DNA of 35,407 bases from JAVBQJ01 sp031549115 (GCA_031549115.1 JAVBQJ010000159.1:1-35407), one strand, 5' to 3'; numbered from the stretch's first letter, positions 7,146 to 16,193 are shown. Numbers and translations: made by a program. Notes: a model not told the origin generated them from the sequence alone.

Positions 7146-10100
7146 ATGTCGGAACTGATTTTTGCCGCGTCGGGGTGGCTGTGGCTGCTGCCGGCGGCCG
7201 GATTGGCCGGATATATCCTGATTCGGCGCCACCGGCGGATCGGCCTGTTGCAGGCGGCGATGCTGCTGCTGTTGATTCTGGCGGCGTCCCAGCCGTTCTG
7301 GCGTTACGGCAGCCGGGAAAAGAAGCAATTGCTGTTGATCGAACCAGGCATGACGGCGGCGGCGCTGCCCGAACCGTATTGCCATTGGGAAACACAGGAG
7401 TATTCCGGCTCTCCGGCGCAGGCGTTGAGCCGCGCGGCGGCGGCGTTGCCGGAGCGGGGCGGCACCATCGCCATTGCCGGGGAGTTGATCGAGCCGGATC
7501 ATTCGCTGGAGGCGCGGCTGGAAACCATTCGCGTCCGCGGCATTGCCGTTAAGGCGTTGGCGGCGCCGGGGAGGGGGGCGACGGCCCCGGCGCTCCGTTC
7601 GCTTTCGTATCCCCCCCGCGCCGGAGTCGGCGCCACCGTGCCGCTGCGTTTGCTGGTCGAAAGCGCCGTGGAACGCGAAGTCGCCGTCACCTTGAAGAGC
7701 CCGGAGGGCGCGGTACTGCTGCGGCAGATGGCGACGCTCCAACCCGGCAGCCGGGAAATCACCGTTGAATGGAATCTGGCGGAAACGGGCTTGCAACAGG
7801 CGGAAGTGTGGCTGGATGACCTCCCCTGTGCCACCGTGGCGGTTGCGGTTGCCGCGTCCTTTGAAGCACGGCTGCTGTCGGCGGATTTTGAGCGGGAAGC
7901 GGCGCTGCTGCTGCCGGTCTTCGGCAACGCATTGAAGCTGCGCCCGTGGCGGGAGGACGAAAAACTCGACCGGGTGCCGCTGCTGCTGCTCGGCGAAGGC
8001 GCCGCCGCCGCCCTGTCGCCGGAGCGGCAGCGCGAGGTGGTCGAGTTTGTCCGCGCCGGAGGCGGCGTATTGGCGGAGGCTGGGCGCAACGCTGTTTTCG
8101 ACCCGGAGGAGGTGCTTCCGGAATTCGCCGGGCTGTTTCCGGTGACCTACGAAGGAATTCGGGAAAATAAACTGCCGACCGTGGCGCTGGTTGTCATCAT
8201 CGACACTTCGGGGTCGATGCGCGGAGCGCGTATCGATCTGGCGCGTGAAACCGCCCGGCTGGCGCTGGAGAACCTGCGCGAAAACGATCTGGCCGGTATC
8301 GTCGAATTTCACGGCACCCGCCGCTGGGCGGCGCCGCTGCAGAGCGCCGCCAACCAGTTTTCGCTGATGCGGGCGCTGAACCGCCTCAACGCCGGTGGCG
8401 GCACGGTGATTCTGCCGGCATTGGAGGAATCCTATTATGTGCTGCGCAATGCCGCCACCCGTCTGAAGCATGTGCTGATCCTGACCGACGGCGGCGTGGA
8501 ATACGGCGACTTCGAAAGCGTAATCCGCAAAATGGTGCGCGACGATATCACCGTTTCAACCGTGATGGTCGGCCCCGGCGAGAGCGATTTTTTGAGCCGG
8601 CTGGCGCTGTGGGGCAACGGCAGGTTTTTTCGCGCTTCCAGCCGCTTCGCGCTGCCGGATCTGCAGCTACGCCCGCAGGGGCGCAAGCCATTGCCGCCTT
8701 ATGTCGAAGACGAACTGCCGCTGCGGTACCGGCCGCATTGGCTGCTCGAACACCTGGCCGGGGATGCCGCCGTCGCCGGAGTCGTCCGGAGTACGCTTGC
8801 GGAGGATGCGCAGTTGTTGGTGAGCGCCGGTGAATTCCCGCTGCTGGCGGAGAAGCGCAGCGAATTGGGGCGTGTCGCGGTATGGAATTCGCAGCTGAAC
8901 GGCGAATGGACGGCGGCGCTGGGGCGCGATCCGGCCTTTCCGGCGCTGCTGACGGCATTGGCGCGTTCGCTGCCCGACGAACTGGCTTTCGACGGGATCC
9001 GTGCGTGGAACCGTTCGGCCAACCGCGATCTGGACTTCGAATTTGAAACCGCCGAAGCGCGTTCGGCGCTGCATCTGACGCTTTCGGCGGCGGGGAAAAA
9101 ACTGGGCAATTGGGAGGTGGGGGCTTCGGAACAGGGCAGTTTCCGCTTTCGCCTGCCGGATTTGCCGGAGGGAATTTATATGATTCACAGCGACGATTAT
9201 GACATTGCTTATCCGTTTGTATCCCGGCGGGCGCCGGAATATTCGCCGGTCGCGCCGGAAACGCGGGCCGCGCAAATCAACGCTTCGATCCATGAAGAAA
9301 GCTCCGAGCCGGTGACGGCGAAGCTGGCGCTGGCGCCGTGGCTGGCGTTGGCCGCCGCCGGATGCTTCGTCGGGCAACTGGCCTGGCGCCGTCTCACCGG
9401 CATCGTCGCATTGGCGCTGCTGGGTTTTTGTGTCATGGCCGATGAGTTCGAAGAATATATGCGGGAAGCCATCCGGTGCCATGAGGCGGGTGAATTTGCC
9501 GCCGCCGCCGGACGTTTCGAACAAGCCGGAGCATCCGCAGGAAACGACGAGGACCGCGACTTCGCCGCGCTGTTGGCACGGGAAAATGCCCGGTTGGCGG
9601 GAACTCTGCCGGAAGCGCTGCGCGAATGGATTCGCGCCGAAGTTGCGCCCGAGCCGGCGTTGCAAGCGGAAATCAAGAGTGCGCTGCTCGCCGGACGGCG
9701 GGATCAAGCCGGAGAACTTTATCAACGGGAAATCGCCGCCGCCACCGATCCGGCATGGCTGGAGCAAATCGCGTCGGCGGCGGAACGGCAGGCGTTTTAC
9801 GGCGTCAGCGAAGCGGCGCTGCGCAAAATACTGCAATTGACCGGCAATACCGATTGGCCGACCTATTTCCGGCTGGTTCGGCTCTATTGCAACAGCGGCC
9901 GCGCCGGGGAAGCCGTCGCGTTGCTCGAAGCGCTCGCCGGTTCCGGCGACGCTGCGGCGCTGCTCACCGCCGGTGATTTGAGCGAGCAGCTCGGACACTA
10001 TGAAACCGCGCTGAAGCTTTATCGCGCCAGCGGTCTGGAAGACGCGACCATGCGCATTGCCGCGCTGGCGGCGCAGCAGGGAGATATCTCCGCCGCCCTG

Positions 10101-13100
10101 GCCGCATGGGAAACTTTGATTGCGACCTCTCCCACTGAAATGCGCGCGTTGCAAGCCATCGAACAATGGACCGAAGCGTTGCGCCGGAGCGGCCAACTGG
10201 AGGCTCATTGCGAGAAACTGGCCCGCGAGCTTCCGGAGACGCCGATGGAACGGCAGATCCAATGGTACGCCCGCGCACTGGCGGCGGCGGGAAAATCCGA
10301 AGAACTTTTCGCGTTCCTGAATCAACACCGGCAGACGGCATTGTTGCTGCGCTATCTGCTGGAGCTGCGCCACTACCCGCAGGCGGTGGAGCTGCTGCGC
10401 CGCGAGGCGCTGCAGAATCCGGAACGCGCCGTAGAATGCCACCGGCAGCTGGCGATGATCGCGATCGAGTCGAAAAACCTCCCGCTGGCAACCGAAAGTC
10501 TCGCGGCGTTGCAGTCGCTGCCGAAGGATTCCGCCGAATTTGCCGGCGCCGTCTATGCGCTGCTGGGCGATCACGCCGCCGCCGCCACATGTTTCGCCGA
10601 AGCGTTGCAGGCTGCGCCGCAGAAAACCGAATTGCTGCTGCTCTGGGCCAGAGAGAAAAACGCCATGGGCGAAGGCGCGGAAGCCCTGGCGCTTTTTCAA
10701 CGGGAGTTGCCGCTCGAAACCGCGCCGGAACGCTTCGGAATTCTGGTGGACGGTCTGCTCAACCTCAACGCGCCGCGGCCGTTGTTGCTGGAGGCGCAGC
10801 AGCAGATCGCAAAACGGATTCAGGCGGAGCCGGAAAACCTCTTTTATTACCAGCTCGGCGAAGACCTGGCCGAGGAGCTGCAGGACTTCGACACAATGCG
10901 CCATCTGGAGCGCCTGCAGCTGGCGGTCGCGCCGGAGCGCCGGACGCTGTTGGTGCAAAATCTCTTTCTCGACGCCGCCGGGCGTGGAGCCAGGCAGGAG
11001 GCGCTCTATCTGGCGCGGGTGCTGGCGGCATTGCCGGATCGCCACGCTCCGGAGATTTACCGGGCGCTCACCCGGACGTTCATCGCCGAAAAACTGTTTG
11101 CGCCCGCCGAACACGTGGTCCGCGACGCCGACCTGGCCGAGGGGGGAAACGACAACTTGCTGAATCTGGCGGAGGTGTTTCGACAGCATCATCACTTCGA
11201 AGAGGCGGCGCGGCTCTACCGGGAGGTATTGCTGCTGACGCCGGACCGGATCGACCTGCTGCAGAAATATGCGGCGATGCTGGAGTTTCAGGGGCATTAT
11301 CACGAGGCGGCGCAAATCAATCTGAAAGCGCTGACGCTGACGATCGCGTCTTTGCACGTCATGCCCGGAATCGGCTCCGCCCGCGGTACCGCGCAAGCCG
11401 AGTCGCTGCGGCTGATCGCGCAATTGACGCATGCGTTTGCCAATCAGGCCGTCTTTCATGCCGCCGAATACCAGGCGCAGTTGCGCGAATTGGCGGCACA
11501 AGCCCCAAATTCCGTTCAGCAGCGGCAGTGGCACGATGTCTCCGAACGGATTCGCCTGTTGTCGGGCGAGGTCGCGCCGGAAATGGCGGAGGAGCGTTCC
11601 GCCGCTCGCCGCCGGCCGGAACAGCCCGCCGCCGGGGAGGCCGCCGCCACGCTGCGCGATTTGCCCCCGGAGGAAGCGGTCCGGTACACGGCGGAGCTTT
11701 TTGCCGCGCTGCCGCCGGAGCGCCGGGAAAATTACTGGAGCCAATTGGTGGCGGCGCTGGACTTTGACCCGGTTCCGGAGTTAGCCGGACAGCTTGCCCG
11801 GGAAATGGAGCAGTTCGAGTATAAAAAATCCGGTTACAATCGCTGGCAGCTGCCCTGCGCCGTCGCGCTGAAACGGGCTTACGCGGAAAAATGCCTGGCG
11901 GCGCAACCCGATTCGCTCGACGCGTCGGCCTTCGCCGCCCGGATGCGCCACCTCGACGGCAAAGCGGAATTCGCCCGCATGCTCGCGGAGATGATCTACG
12001 ACGAAGTGGAGACGCGCACCGAATACGCCATCCCGGATGTCCGGTTGCTTCAGGAGCTGAACCGGCTTTACGCCGACGGCGCCGGCGAGCCGGAGGGTAC
12101 CGGTCGGAATGCGCTGCTGGAACGCATCGCCGAGCGCGAAGCGCAGCTCGAATTATCCGGCGCCACGCCGGGGCGATTGCTGGTGCTGGGGATCCTGTAT
12201 GACGGCTCCGGCGATTCCGACAAGGCCTTTGACGCTCTCGGCGCGGCGTGGGGTGCCAACCGCAACGATTACGCCGTGTTCTGGGCGTTCACCGATGCGG
12301 CGAAGCACAGCGCCCGTTGGCCGGAGTGGGCGGCGCTGCTGCTGCAACAGCCGCCGACGGATCCGACGGCGCTCACGCTCTACCAGATGCAATTGCTGCC
12401 GGTCCTGCGTACGCTGGAACAATGGCAGCCGGCGGAAGCGCTGCTGGAAAAATTGAATCCGGCGCAGCGCGCCAGAGAGCGGCTGTTTCTGGCGATGGCG
12501 CAGGGCGACCGGGAGCGGCAACGCGCCGAATTCATGGAGTTCGTGCGGCAGGCGCGGGAGCAGCAGAGCACGCTGTCGCTTTTCCCGACCACGCCGGTTG
12601 CGGACGGAATGCAGGGCTGGTTCGCGGAAAAGCGCCGTTTCCAGAACAATCGCTTTGCGGAAATGGCCAACCGCCTCCCGGAATGCCGCGGTTATCTGGA
12701 ATACCTCTTCGCCGGAAGTGCTCCGGGCGAATTCACCTTTGCCCCGTTGTGGCTGAGTTTGCAGGCAACCCCGGCGGTGACTTTGCCCGTCCCGACGCTC
12801 GGCGGACTGTTTCTGCGGGCGGCACAGCCGGAAACGCTTACCGTTCAAGAGAAAGAGCTGTTGCTGAATTGGGCTGAAAGCGGCAGGTTGCCGACCGAAC
12901 TTGCGGTCACGATTCTCCAAAGTGTGGAATCGGACCGGGCGGCTGTTATTGCCGAAAAGCTGTTGCCAAGACAGTTGACCCCGCGCTTCGACGCGGGTGA
13001 AACGCGCGCGCTTTTGCGGTTGCTTCCGGAGGGTAAACGGATGGCACTCGGTGCGCAACTCGGCGAAACCGCCGACTTCGGCGGTCGCGATGATGTTGAA

Positions 13101-13583
13101 GGCGAGTTGCTGTTGTTGTTGAAGGAGTTCGCGCCCGAAAGCTTCCGGGCGCGCTTGCGCCGGAACCGTTATTCGGCGGACAGCTCATTGCGGTGGCTGC
13201 TTGGTGTTTCCGCACGGAATTTCCTGCTCAACTCCGAAGCATTTCCCGATTGGCAGCGGTTGTCGGCACTCTGTGAAACGCCCGAGCAGGCGACACGGAT
13301 GGTGACGGACTTCGCGGAGGAGTTGGAGCAACTGACCGAACGGGGTTATATCGGCTCGGACCAGGCGGTCCGGCATTACGCGTTGCTCGCCGTCGGCGAC
13401 ACTCCGTCGCGCCGTGCCGCGTGGCTGGCGCGGGCGCAGGCCCATCACCGGCAGCCGGACGAGGCGACCTTGTGGCTGATTGACGCACTGCGCTTCAATG
13501 GCGAGGAGCGGGAAGCCGCCCGCCTGGAACAGGAGCTGGAAGGCATGAACAAATATCACCGAATGGATAATATAAAAAAATAA
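7146..13583 (+). CDS. Giant VWA-TPR fusion protein (Bat-type, 2145 residues)
   Basis: The N-terminal half is BatA/B-like. It has two membrane helices (about 8-25 and 33-50), a region with a glutamine-amidotransferase-like segment ending in VEFVRAGGGVLAEAG, and a VWA domain. The VWA metal site reads DTSGSM (353-358), with LTDGG near 445. A third helix (about 727-747, ALAPWLALAAAGCFVGQLAW) would end a normal VWA protein. Here it runs on through RRLTGIVALALLGFCVMA, which reads like a signal peptide, into about 1380 residues of helical TPR-like repeats with no interruption. The likely topology puts both the VWA and TPR parts outside the cytoplasm. The ATG at 9435 has no ribosome site, so a separate start there is unlikely. 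Classical Bat operons encode the VWA and TPR proteins as separate genes. Confidence 0.85.
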   Translation: MSELIFAASGWLWLLPAAGLAGYILIRRHRRIGLLQAAMLLLLILAASQPFWRYGSREKKQLLLIEPGMTAAALPEPYCHWETQEYSGSPAQALSRAAAALPERGGTIAIAGELIEPDHSLEARLETIRVRGIAVKALAAPGRGATAPALRSLSYPPRAGVGATVPLRLLVESAVEREVAVTLKSPEGAVLLRQMATLQPGSREITVEWNLAETGLQQAEVWLDDLPCATVAVAVAASFEARLLSADFEREAALLLPVFGNALKLRPWREDEKLDRVPLLLLGEGAAAALSPERQREVVEFVRAGGGVLAEAGRNAVFDPEEVLPEFAGLFPVTYEGIRENKLPTVALVVIIDTSGSMRGARIDLARETARLALENLRENDLAGIVEFHGTRRWAAPLQSAANQFSLMRALNRLNAGGGTVILPALEESYYVLRNAATRLKHVLILTDGGVEYGDFESVIRKMVRDDITVSTVMVGPGESDFLSRLALWGNGRFFRASSRFALPDLQLRPQGRKPLPPYVEDELPLRYRPHWLLEHLAGDAAVAGVVRSTLAEDAQLLVSAGEFPLLAEKRSELGRVAVWNSQLNGEWTAALGRDPAFPALLTALARSLPDELAFDGIRAWNRSANRDLDFEFETAEARSALHLTLSAAGKKLGNWEVGASEQGSFRFRLPDLPEGIYMIHSDDYDIAYPFVSRRAPEYSPVAPETRAAQINASIHEESSEPVTAKLALAPWLALAAAGCFVGQLAWRRLTGIVALALLGFCVMADEFEEYMREAIRCHEAGEFAAAAGRFEQAGASAGNDEDRDFAALLARENARLAGTLPEALREWIRAEVAPEPALQAEIKSALLAGRRDQAGELYQREIAAATDPAWLEQIASAAERQAFYGVSEAALRKILQLTGNTDWPTYFRLVRLYCNSGRAGEAVALLEALAGSGDAAALLTAGDLSEQLGHYETALKLYRASGLEDATMRIAALAAQQGDISAALAAWETLIATSPTEMRALQAIEQWTEALRRSGQLEAHCEKLARELPETPMERQIQWYARALAAAGKSEELFAFLNQHRQTALLLRYLLELRHYPQAVELLRREALQNPERAVECHRQLAMIAIESKNLPLATESLAALQSLPKDSAEFAGAVYALLGDHAAAATCFAEALQAAPQKTELLLLWAREKNAMGEGAEALALFQRELPLETAPERFGILVDGLLNLNAPRPLLLEAQQQIAKRIQAEPENLFYYQLGEDLAEELQDFDTMRHLERLQLAVAPERRTLLVQNLFLDAAGRGARQEALYLARVLAALPDRHAPEIYRALTRTFIAEKLFAPAEHVVRDADLAEGGNDNLLNLAEVFRQHHHFEEAARLYREVLLLTPDRIDLLQKYAAMLEFQGHYHEAAQINLKALTLTIASLHVMPGIGSARGTAQAESLRLIAQLTHAFANQAVFHAAEYQAQLRELAAQAPNSVQQRQWHDVSERIRLLSGEVAPEMAEERSAARRRPEQPAAGEAAATLRDLPPEEAVRYTAELFAALPPERRENYWSQLVAALDFDPVPELAGQLAREMEQFEYKKSGYNRWQLPCAVALKRAYAEKCLAAQPDSLDASAFAARMRHLDGKAEFARMLAEMIYDEVETRTEYAIPDVRLLQELNRLYADGAGEPEGTGRNALLERIAEREAQLELSGATPGRLLVLGILYDGSGDSDKAFDALGAAWGANRNDYAVFWAFTDAAKHSARWPEWAALLLQQPPTDPTALTLYQMQLLPVLRTLEQWQPAEALLEKLNPAQRARERLFLAMAQGDRERQRAEFMEFVRQAREQQSTLSLFPTTPVADGMQGWFAEKRRFQNNRFAEMANRLPECRGYLEYLFAGSAPGEFTFAPLWLSLQATPAVTLPVPTLGGLFLRAAQPETLTVQEKELLLNWAESGRLPTELAVTILQSVESDRAAVIAEKLLPRQLTPRFDAGETRALLRLLPEGKRMALGAQLGETADFGGRDDVEGELLLLLKEFAPESFRARLRRNRYSADSSLRWLLGVSARNFLLNSEAFPDWQRLSALCETPEQATRMVTDFAEELEQLTERGYIGSDQAVRHYALLAVGDTPSRRAAWLARAQAHHRQPDEATLWLIDALRFNGEEREAARLEQELEGMNKYHRMDNIKK

Positions 13584-13590
13584 AATAGAG

Positions 13591-13852
13591 CCGCGCAGCG
13601 GCGGTCTGCACTCCGTCATACGGAGGCGCGGTCCAGCGCGCGAACAGCGCTGGTCGGCTCAGGCGCCGCAGGCGCCCGAAAGAGCCGAAATCTAGGGAAG
13701 TGAGCCGGGAGTCGATGCGAAGCGAAACCGAGGGGCCTGTCCCCGAGGGGGAAGAGCAAGCTCACGACTGTGAGCGTAGCGAGAGCGCTTCCATCCGAGG
13801 TAGCGATGGTGTAGATAAAACCGGATGCGTGAGCGACGGTTTTATCTACACA
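13591..13852. repeat. Hairpin-rich intergenic element
   Basis: The 352-bp gap between the VWA-TPR gene and the next gene holds a chain of short palindromes: CTCCG/CGGAG (13611-13625), CCAGCGC/GCGCTGG (13633-13653), GGCGCC/GGCGCC (13662-13676), GGGG/CCCC (13732-13744) and GCTCAC/GTGAGC (13760-13775). It ends in a perfect 15-bp stem (13809-13823 with 13837-13851, 13-nt loop). GAGCGTAGCGAGAGC-like wording is typical of dispersed intergenic palindromic elements. No long T run follows the last stem, so it is not a simple intrinsic terminator. It could be a mobile palindromic repeat, a structured RNA, or an mRNA-stability element between co-transcribed genes. Confidence 0.6.
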
Positions 13853-13935
13853 TGGAGCGGACGAGGCGCCGCACCAGCGGCGAAATAATAACCTGAAAAA
13901 CACTTACCACAACCTTCAATTAAGGAGAAGAAAAA

Positions 13936-14769
13936 ATGAAATGGAATCGCAAGAAATTCGCCGTCGCCGCACTGCTGTTGGCACTGGCAATCCCCGGAAT
14001 GGCGCTGGGACACGGCACGCAGGCCAAGGCGCCTGATTTCCGCACCCTGTGCACCGGCAAAAGCCTCGACGAAGCCGCGGCGGCGGTCGACGCCGAACTT
14101 CGGGAACACCCGGACGACGCGGCGTTGAAGAAGTTCGCGCTGGAGCTGAAGAAAAACGGCCGCCGCGCCCAGCTTTTCGAACAGGAGCAGAATCCGGAGA
14201 TGGCGGCGAAGACCGGCAAACTCCTGCGGCAATTCTTTTACCGCAACGACATGCTGGCGGAGGCCGAAAAGGTGGACCGGCAGCTCTTTAAGCTGAATCC
14301 GGATATCGCCAACGGCGTGAGCCTGGCGGAGACGCTGCTGAACCGGAATCGCGATCGGGAGGCCGCCGAGCTGCTGTTGAGCCTGAAGCCCGCCGAAGCC
14401 GACCGCGAAGCCAATCTATTGGCGGCGCTGGCGCTGGCTAGAACCGGTGACGTTGCCGAATCGCAGGAATACCTGGCCCGGACGCCGTTCGAAAGCTGCA
14501 AACCGCAGGAGTTGATGATCTACGCCCGGATTGCCGCGTTGCACGACGATGCCGCGCAGGCCGCGGCCGCGGTGGCCCGGATCCTGGAAAACGCGCCGGC
14601 GAAGGAGAGCCGGGCGCTGCAGGCTTATTTTCAGGATGATGACTTTCGCCACGTCCTGCCCGACGCCGCCTACCAGGCCGCGTTGCAGACCGAATCGAAA
14701 GCCGGCGACAGCTGCGCCGGTTGTCCGAACAGCGGCACATCCCGCTGCGACGGCGGTGACTGCGACTGA
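13936..14769 (+). CDS. Secreted helical-repeat (TPR-like) protein with Cys-rich C-terminal tail
   Basis: A 277-residue protein. A signal peptide (KKFAVAALLLALAIPGMALG) is followed by alpha-helical TPR-like repeats, with Ala/Leu-rich helix pairs and recurrent DREAAELLLSL- and AEAEKVDRQLFKLNPD-like units. The C-terminus is a short tail SCAGCPNSGTSRCDGGDCD with four cysteines, which looks able to bind a metal or form disulphides outside the cytoplasm. The start is supported by AAGGAGA upstream. It follows the VWA-TPR gene after the hairpin-rich gap and may be the last member of that gene set. Its stop is directly adjacent to the stop of the convergent regulator gene. Family not identified. Confidence 0.8.
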   Translation: MKWNRKKFAVAALLLALAIPGMALGHGTQAKAPDFRTLCTGKSLDEAAAAVDAELREHPDDAALKKFALELKKNGRRAQLFEQEQNPEMAAKTGKLLRQFFYRNDMLAEAEKVDRQLFKLNPDIANGVSLAETLLNRNRDREAAELLLSLKPAEADREANLLAALALARTGDVAESQEYLARTPFESCKPQELMIYARIAALHDDAAQAAAAVARILENAPAKESRALQAYFQDDDFRHVLPDAAYQAALQTESKAGDSCAGCPNSGTSRCDGGDCD

Positions 14770-15855
14770 TTATTTCACAGGAAGAGGGGAGGGGGACGTG
14801 TGCCGGATTTTCAACTGCGGCAGGAGCCGGTGAAAGCGCGGCAGCAGGAGCTCCTGTTGCAATTGGCGGACGGCATAGTTCCCCATCTCCTTGAACGGTA
14901 CCGCGATCGTCGTGTGGCGGGGAACGAAAAACTCCGCATAGTCATCGTACCCCAGAACCGGAATCGCCACCCCGTGGCTTTTTAAATAGGCCGCCGCGGT
15001 GTGCGCCAGAAAATCGTTGCAGGCGAAGACCGCATCGCAGCCGTCCATATTCCGGTATACCTCGGCGGCAAACTCTTCGTACACATGCAGCAGTTGCTCG
15101 GATGTATCGGCATTCGGCCGCGTCAGCAGGCGCCCCTCGAGCTGGTGATCGCGCATCGCGCACAGATACCCCTCGCGCCGGATACGGTACACCTGATCCG
15201 GGATATCCAGCTCCAGGAAAACCGGCCGGCGGCACCCCTGGCCGAGCAAATACTCGGTGCCTTGAAACGCGCCGGCGAAGTCGTCATTGAAGACCCCGCG
15301 GACATTCTCCGGCATCGTCATGAGGCCGTCCAGGAAGTAGTTGACCTGGACGATCCGCAAAGCCGGAAAAGCATGCGCCATCGCCGCCAGCGAGTCGCTG
15401 CTCTGGTTGCGCAGCAGGATTACACCGCCGATGCTGACGTCGGACATGGCGCGGCACTTTTCGATCGCCTGTTCCAGCGAGGTGGCGAGTACGACGAAGT
15501 TATTGGGGCTCTTGGCGGCTTCCTCCTGGATTCCGGTCAGGATTTTGGCGCTGATGACATCCAGGTCGCTGGAGCCGGCGTTGTAATAGACAATGTAGGC
15601 GCGGTGGATGCTGGCGGTCTGGGCGCTGCGGGCGACGATCAGCTTCTTGCCGACCCGTTTAGCCCAGCGGGATTCACACAGCTCGTTCACCGCCAGTTGC
15701 GCCGTCCGCAGGCTGACTTCGAAGTTCTGCGCCAGCTCCCGCAGTGTCGGCAATACATGCCCGTCGGGCAACTGCTGCTCCACGATCATGGCGCATATTC
15801 TCTGGTTTATCTGCTGATAGACTGCCGGAAACGCATCGTAATGTATCCGCGCCAT
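14770..15855 (-). CDS. GntR/LacI hybrid transcription regulator
   Basis: A 361-residue regulator with an N-terminal winged-helix GntR-type DNA-binding domain (AVYQQINQRICAMIVEQQLP, then LPTLRELAQNFEVSLRTAQLAVNEL). The C-terminal effector domain is LacI/periplasmic-binding type (VILLRNQSSDSL, VFACNDFLAHTAAAYLKSHGV, VLGYDD). This is the AraR-like architecture in which a sugar releases the repressor. The frame is open to 15912, but the start at 15855 (MARIHYDAF) gives the usual short leader and avoids reading through its own -10 region. It is transcribed away from the prepilin/glycoside-hydrolase genes. Related sites over both divergent promoters suggest that it represses itself and that operon. 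Its effector is probably a sugar from the glycan handled by the neighbouring GH130 module (inference). Confidence 0.9.
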   Translation of the reverse strand: MARIHYDAFPAVYQQINQRICAMIVEQQLPDGHVLPTLRELAQNFEVSLRTAQLAVNELCESRWAKRVGKKLIVARSAQTASIHRAYIVYYNAGSSDLDVISAKILTGIQEEAAKSPNNFVVLATSLEQAIEKCRAMSDVSIGGVILLRNQSSDSLAAMAHAFPALRIVQVNYFLDGLMTMPENVRGVFNDDFAGAFQGTEYLLGQGCRRPVFLELDIPDQVYRIRREGYLCAMRDHQLEGRLLTRPNADTSEQLLHVYEEFAAEVYRNMDGCDAVFACNDFLAHTAAAYLKSHGVAIPVLGYDDYAEFFVPRHTTIAVPFKEMGNYAVRQLQQELLLPRFHRLLPQLKIRHTSPSPLPVK

Positions 15856-15893
15856 TGTGTTTCCCACTTTCCGTTCGTTTGGATATTGGTGTT

Positions 15894-15911
15894 TGTATAA
15901 TATAGTATACA
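15894..15911. promoter_or_regulatory. Operator candidate at the regulator's own promoter
   Basis: TGTATAATATAGTATACA is an inverted repeat (TGTATA-n6-TATACA) over the -10 box of the leftward promoter. The site at 16078-16095 shares the first eight bases plus the GTATA half and overlaps the -10 of the rightward promoter. This is consistent with autoregulation by the GntR/LacI hybrid. Confidence 0.55.
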
Positions 15912-15931
15912 TAGATTTTCGTTTTTGTCAA
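15904..15931 (-). promoter_or_regulatory. Promoter of the GntR/LacI regulator gene
   Basis: On the minus strand, TTGACA (15931-15926) is followed by a 16-bp spacer and TATACT (15909-15904). The -10 lies inside the inverted repeat at 15894-15911. Confidence 0.65.
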
Positions 15932-16056
15932 GTCCGGAGATGATTTTTTTCTGAAAATATGCTGCGGAATTGGATGTTCCTGCATGTGGAACCCGATTGT
16001 TACGCTGGAGATACGGCATATTTTACAACTTTTTTCGAAAATGTTTCAACGGGCTC

Positions 16057-16085
16057 TTGACATTTTTACAAAAGTAATGTATAAT
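16057..16085 (+). promoter_or_regulatory. Consensus sigma-70 promoter of the prepilin/glycoside-hydrolase operon
   Basis: TTGACA (16057-16062), 17 bp, TATAAT (16080-16085): a perfect consensus promoter. It needs a repressor to be controllable, which fits the operator-like sequence over its -10 box. The leader to the ATG at 16194 is about 100 nt. Confidence 0.85.
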
Positions 16086-16095
16086 TATGTATAAC
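16078..16095. promoter_or_regulatory. Operator candidate of the glycan operon
   Basis: TGTATAATTATGTATAAC overlaps the -10 box and start region of the promoter at 16057-16085. It matches the site at 15894-15911 in 13 of 18 positions, including the TGTATAAT half. The probable ligand is the divergently encoded GntR/LacI regulator. Confidence 0.5.
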
Positions 16096-16193
16096 AAGAA
16101 AGCGTCGGGCTTTGCGGAGTGGAGGAGCGGAAGCCGTCGCACCTGTAAACCGGAAAACGAATATCGCATCAGACACGAAAGGATTTCCCGAAA

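Noticed and set aside
8667..11744. 1025-codon open frame on the minus strand inside the VWA-TPR gene
   Set aside because: The plus-strand protein has clear VWA motifs and repeat structure across the whole span; the antisense product is Gln/Arg-rich with no domain, a composition artefact.
9435..13583. Separate TPR gene starting at the internal ATG 9435
   Set aside because: No ribosome site precedes this ATG and the frame is continuous with the VWA half; a fused product is the simpler reading.
13591..13852. CRISPR array
   Set aside because: The repeats are different short palindromes of unequal size and spacing, without a constant repeat or spacer length.
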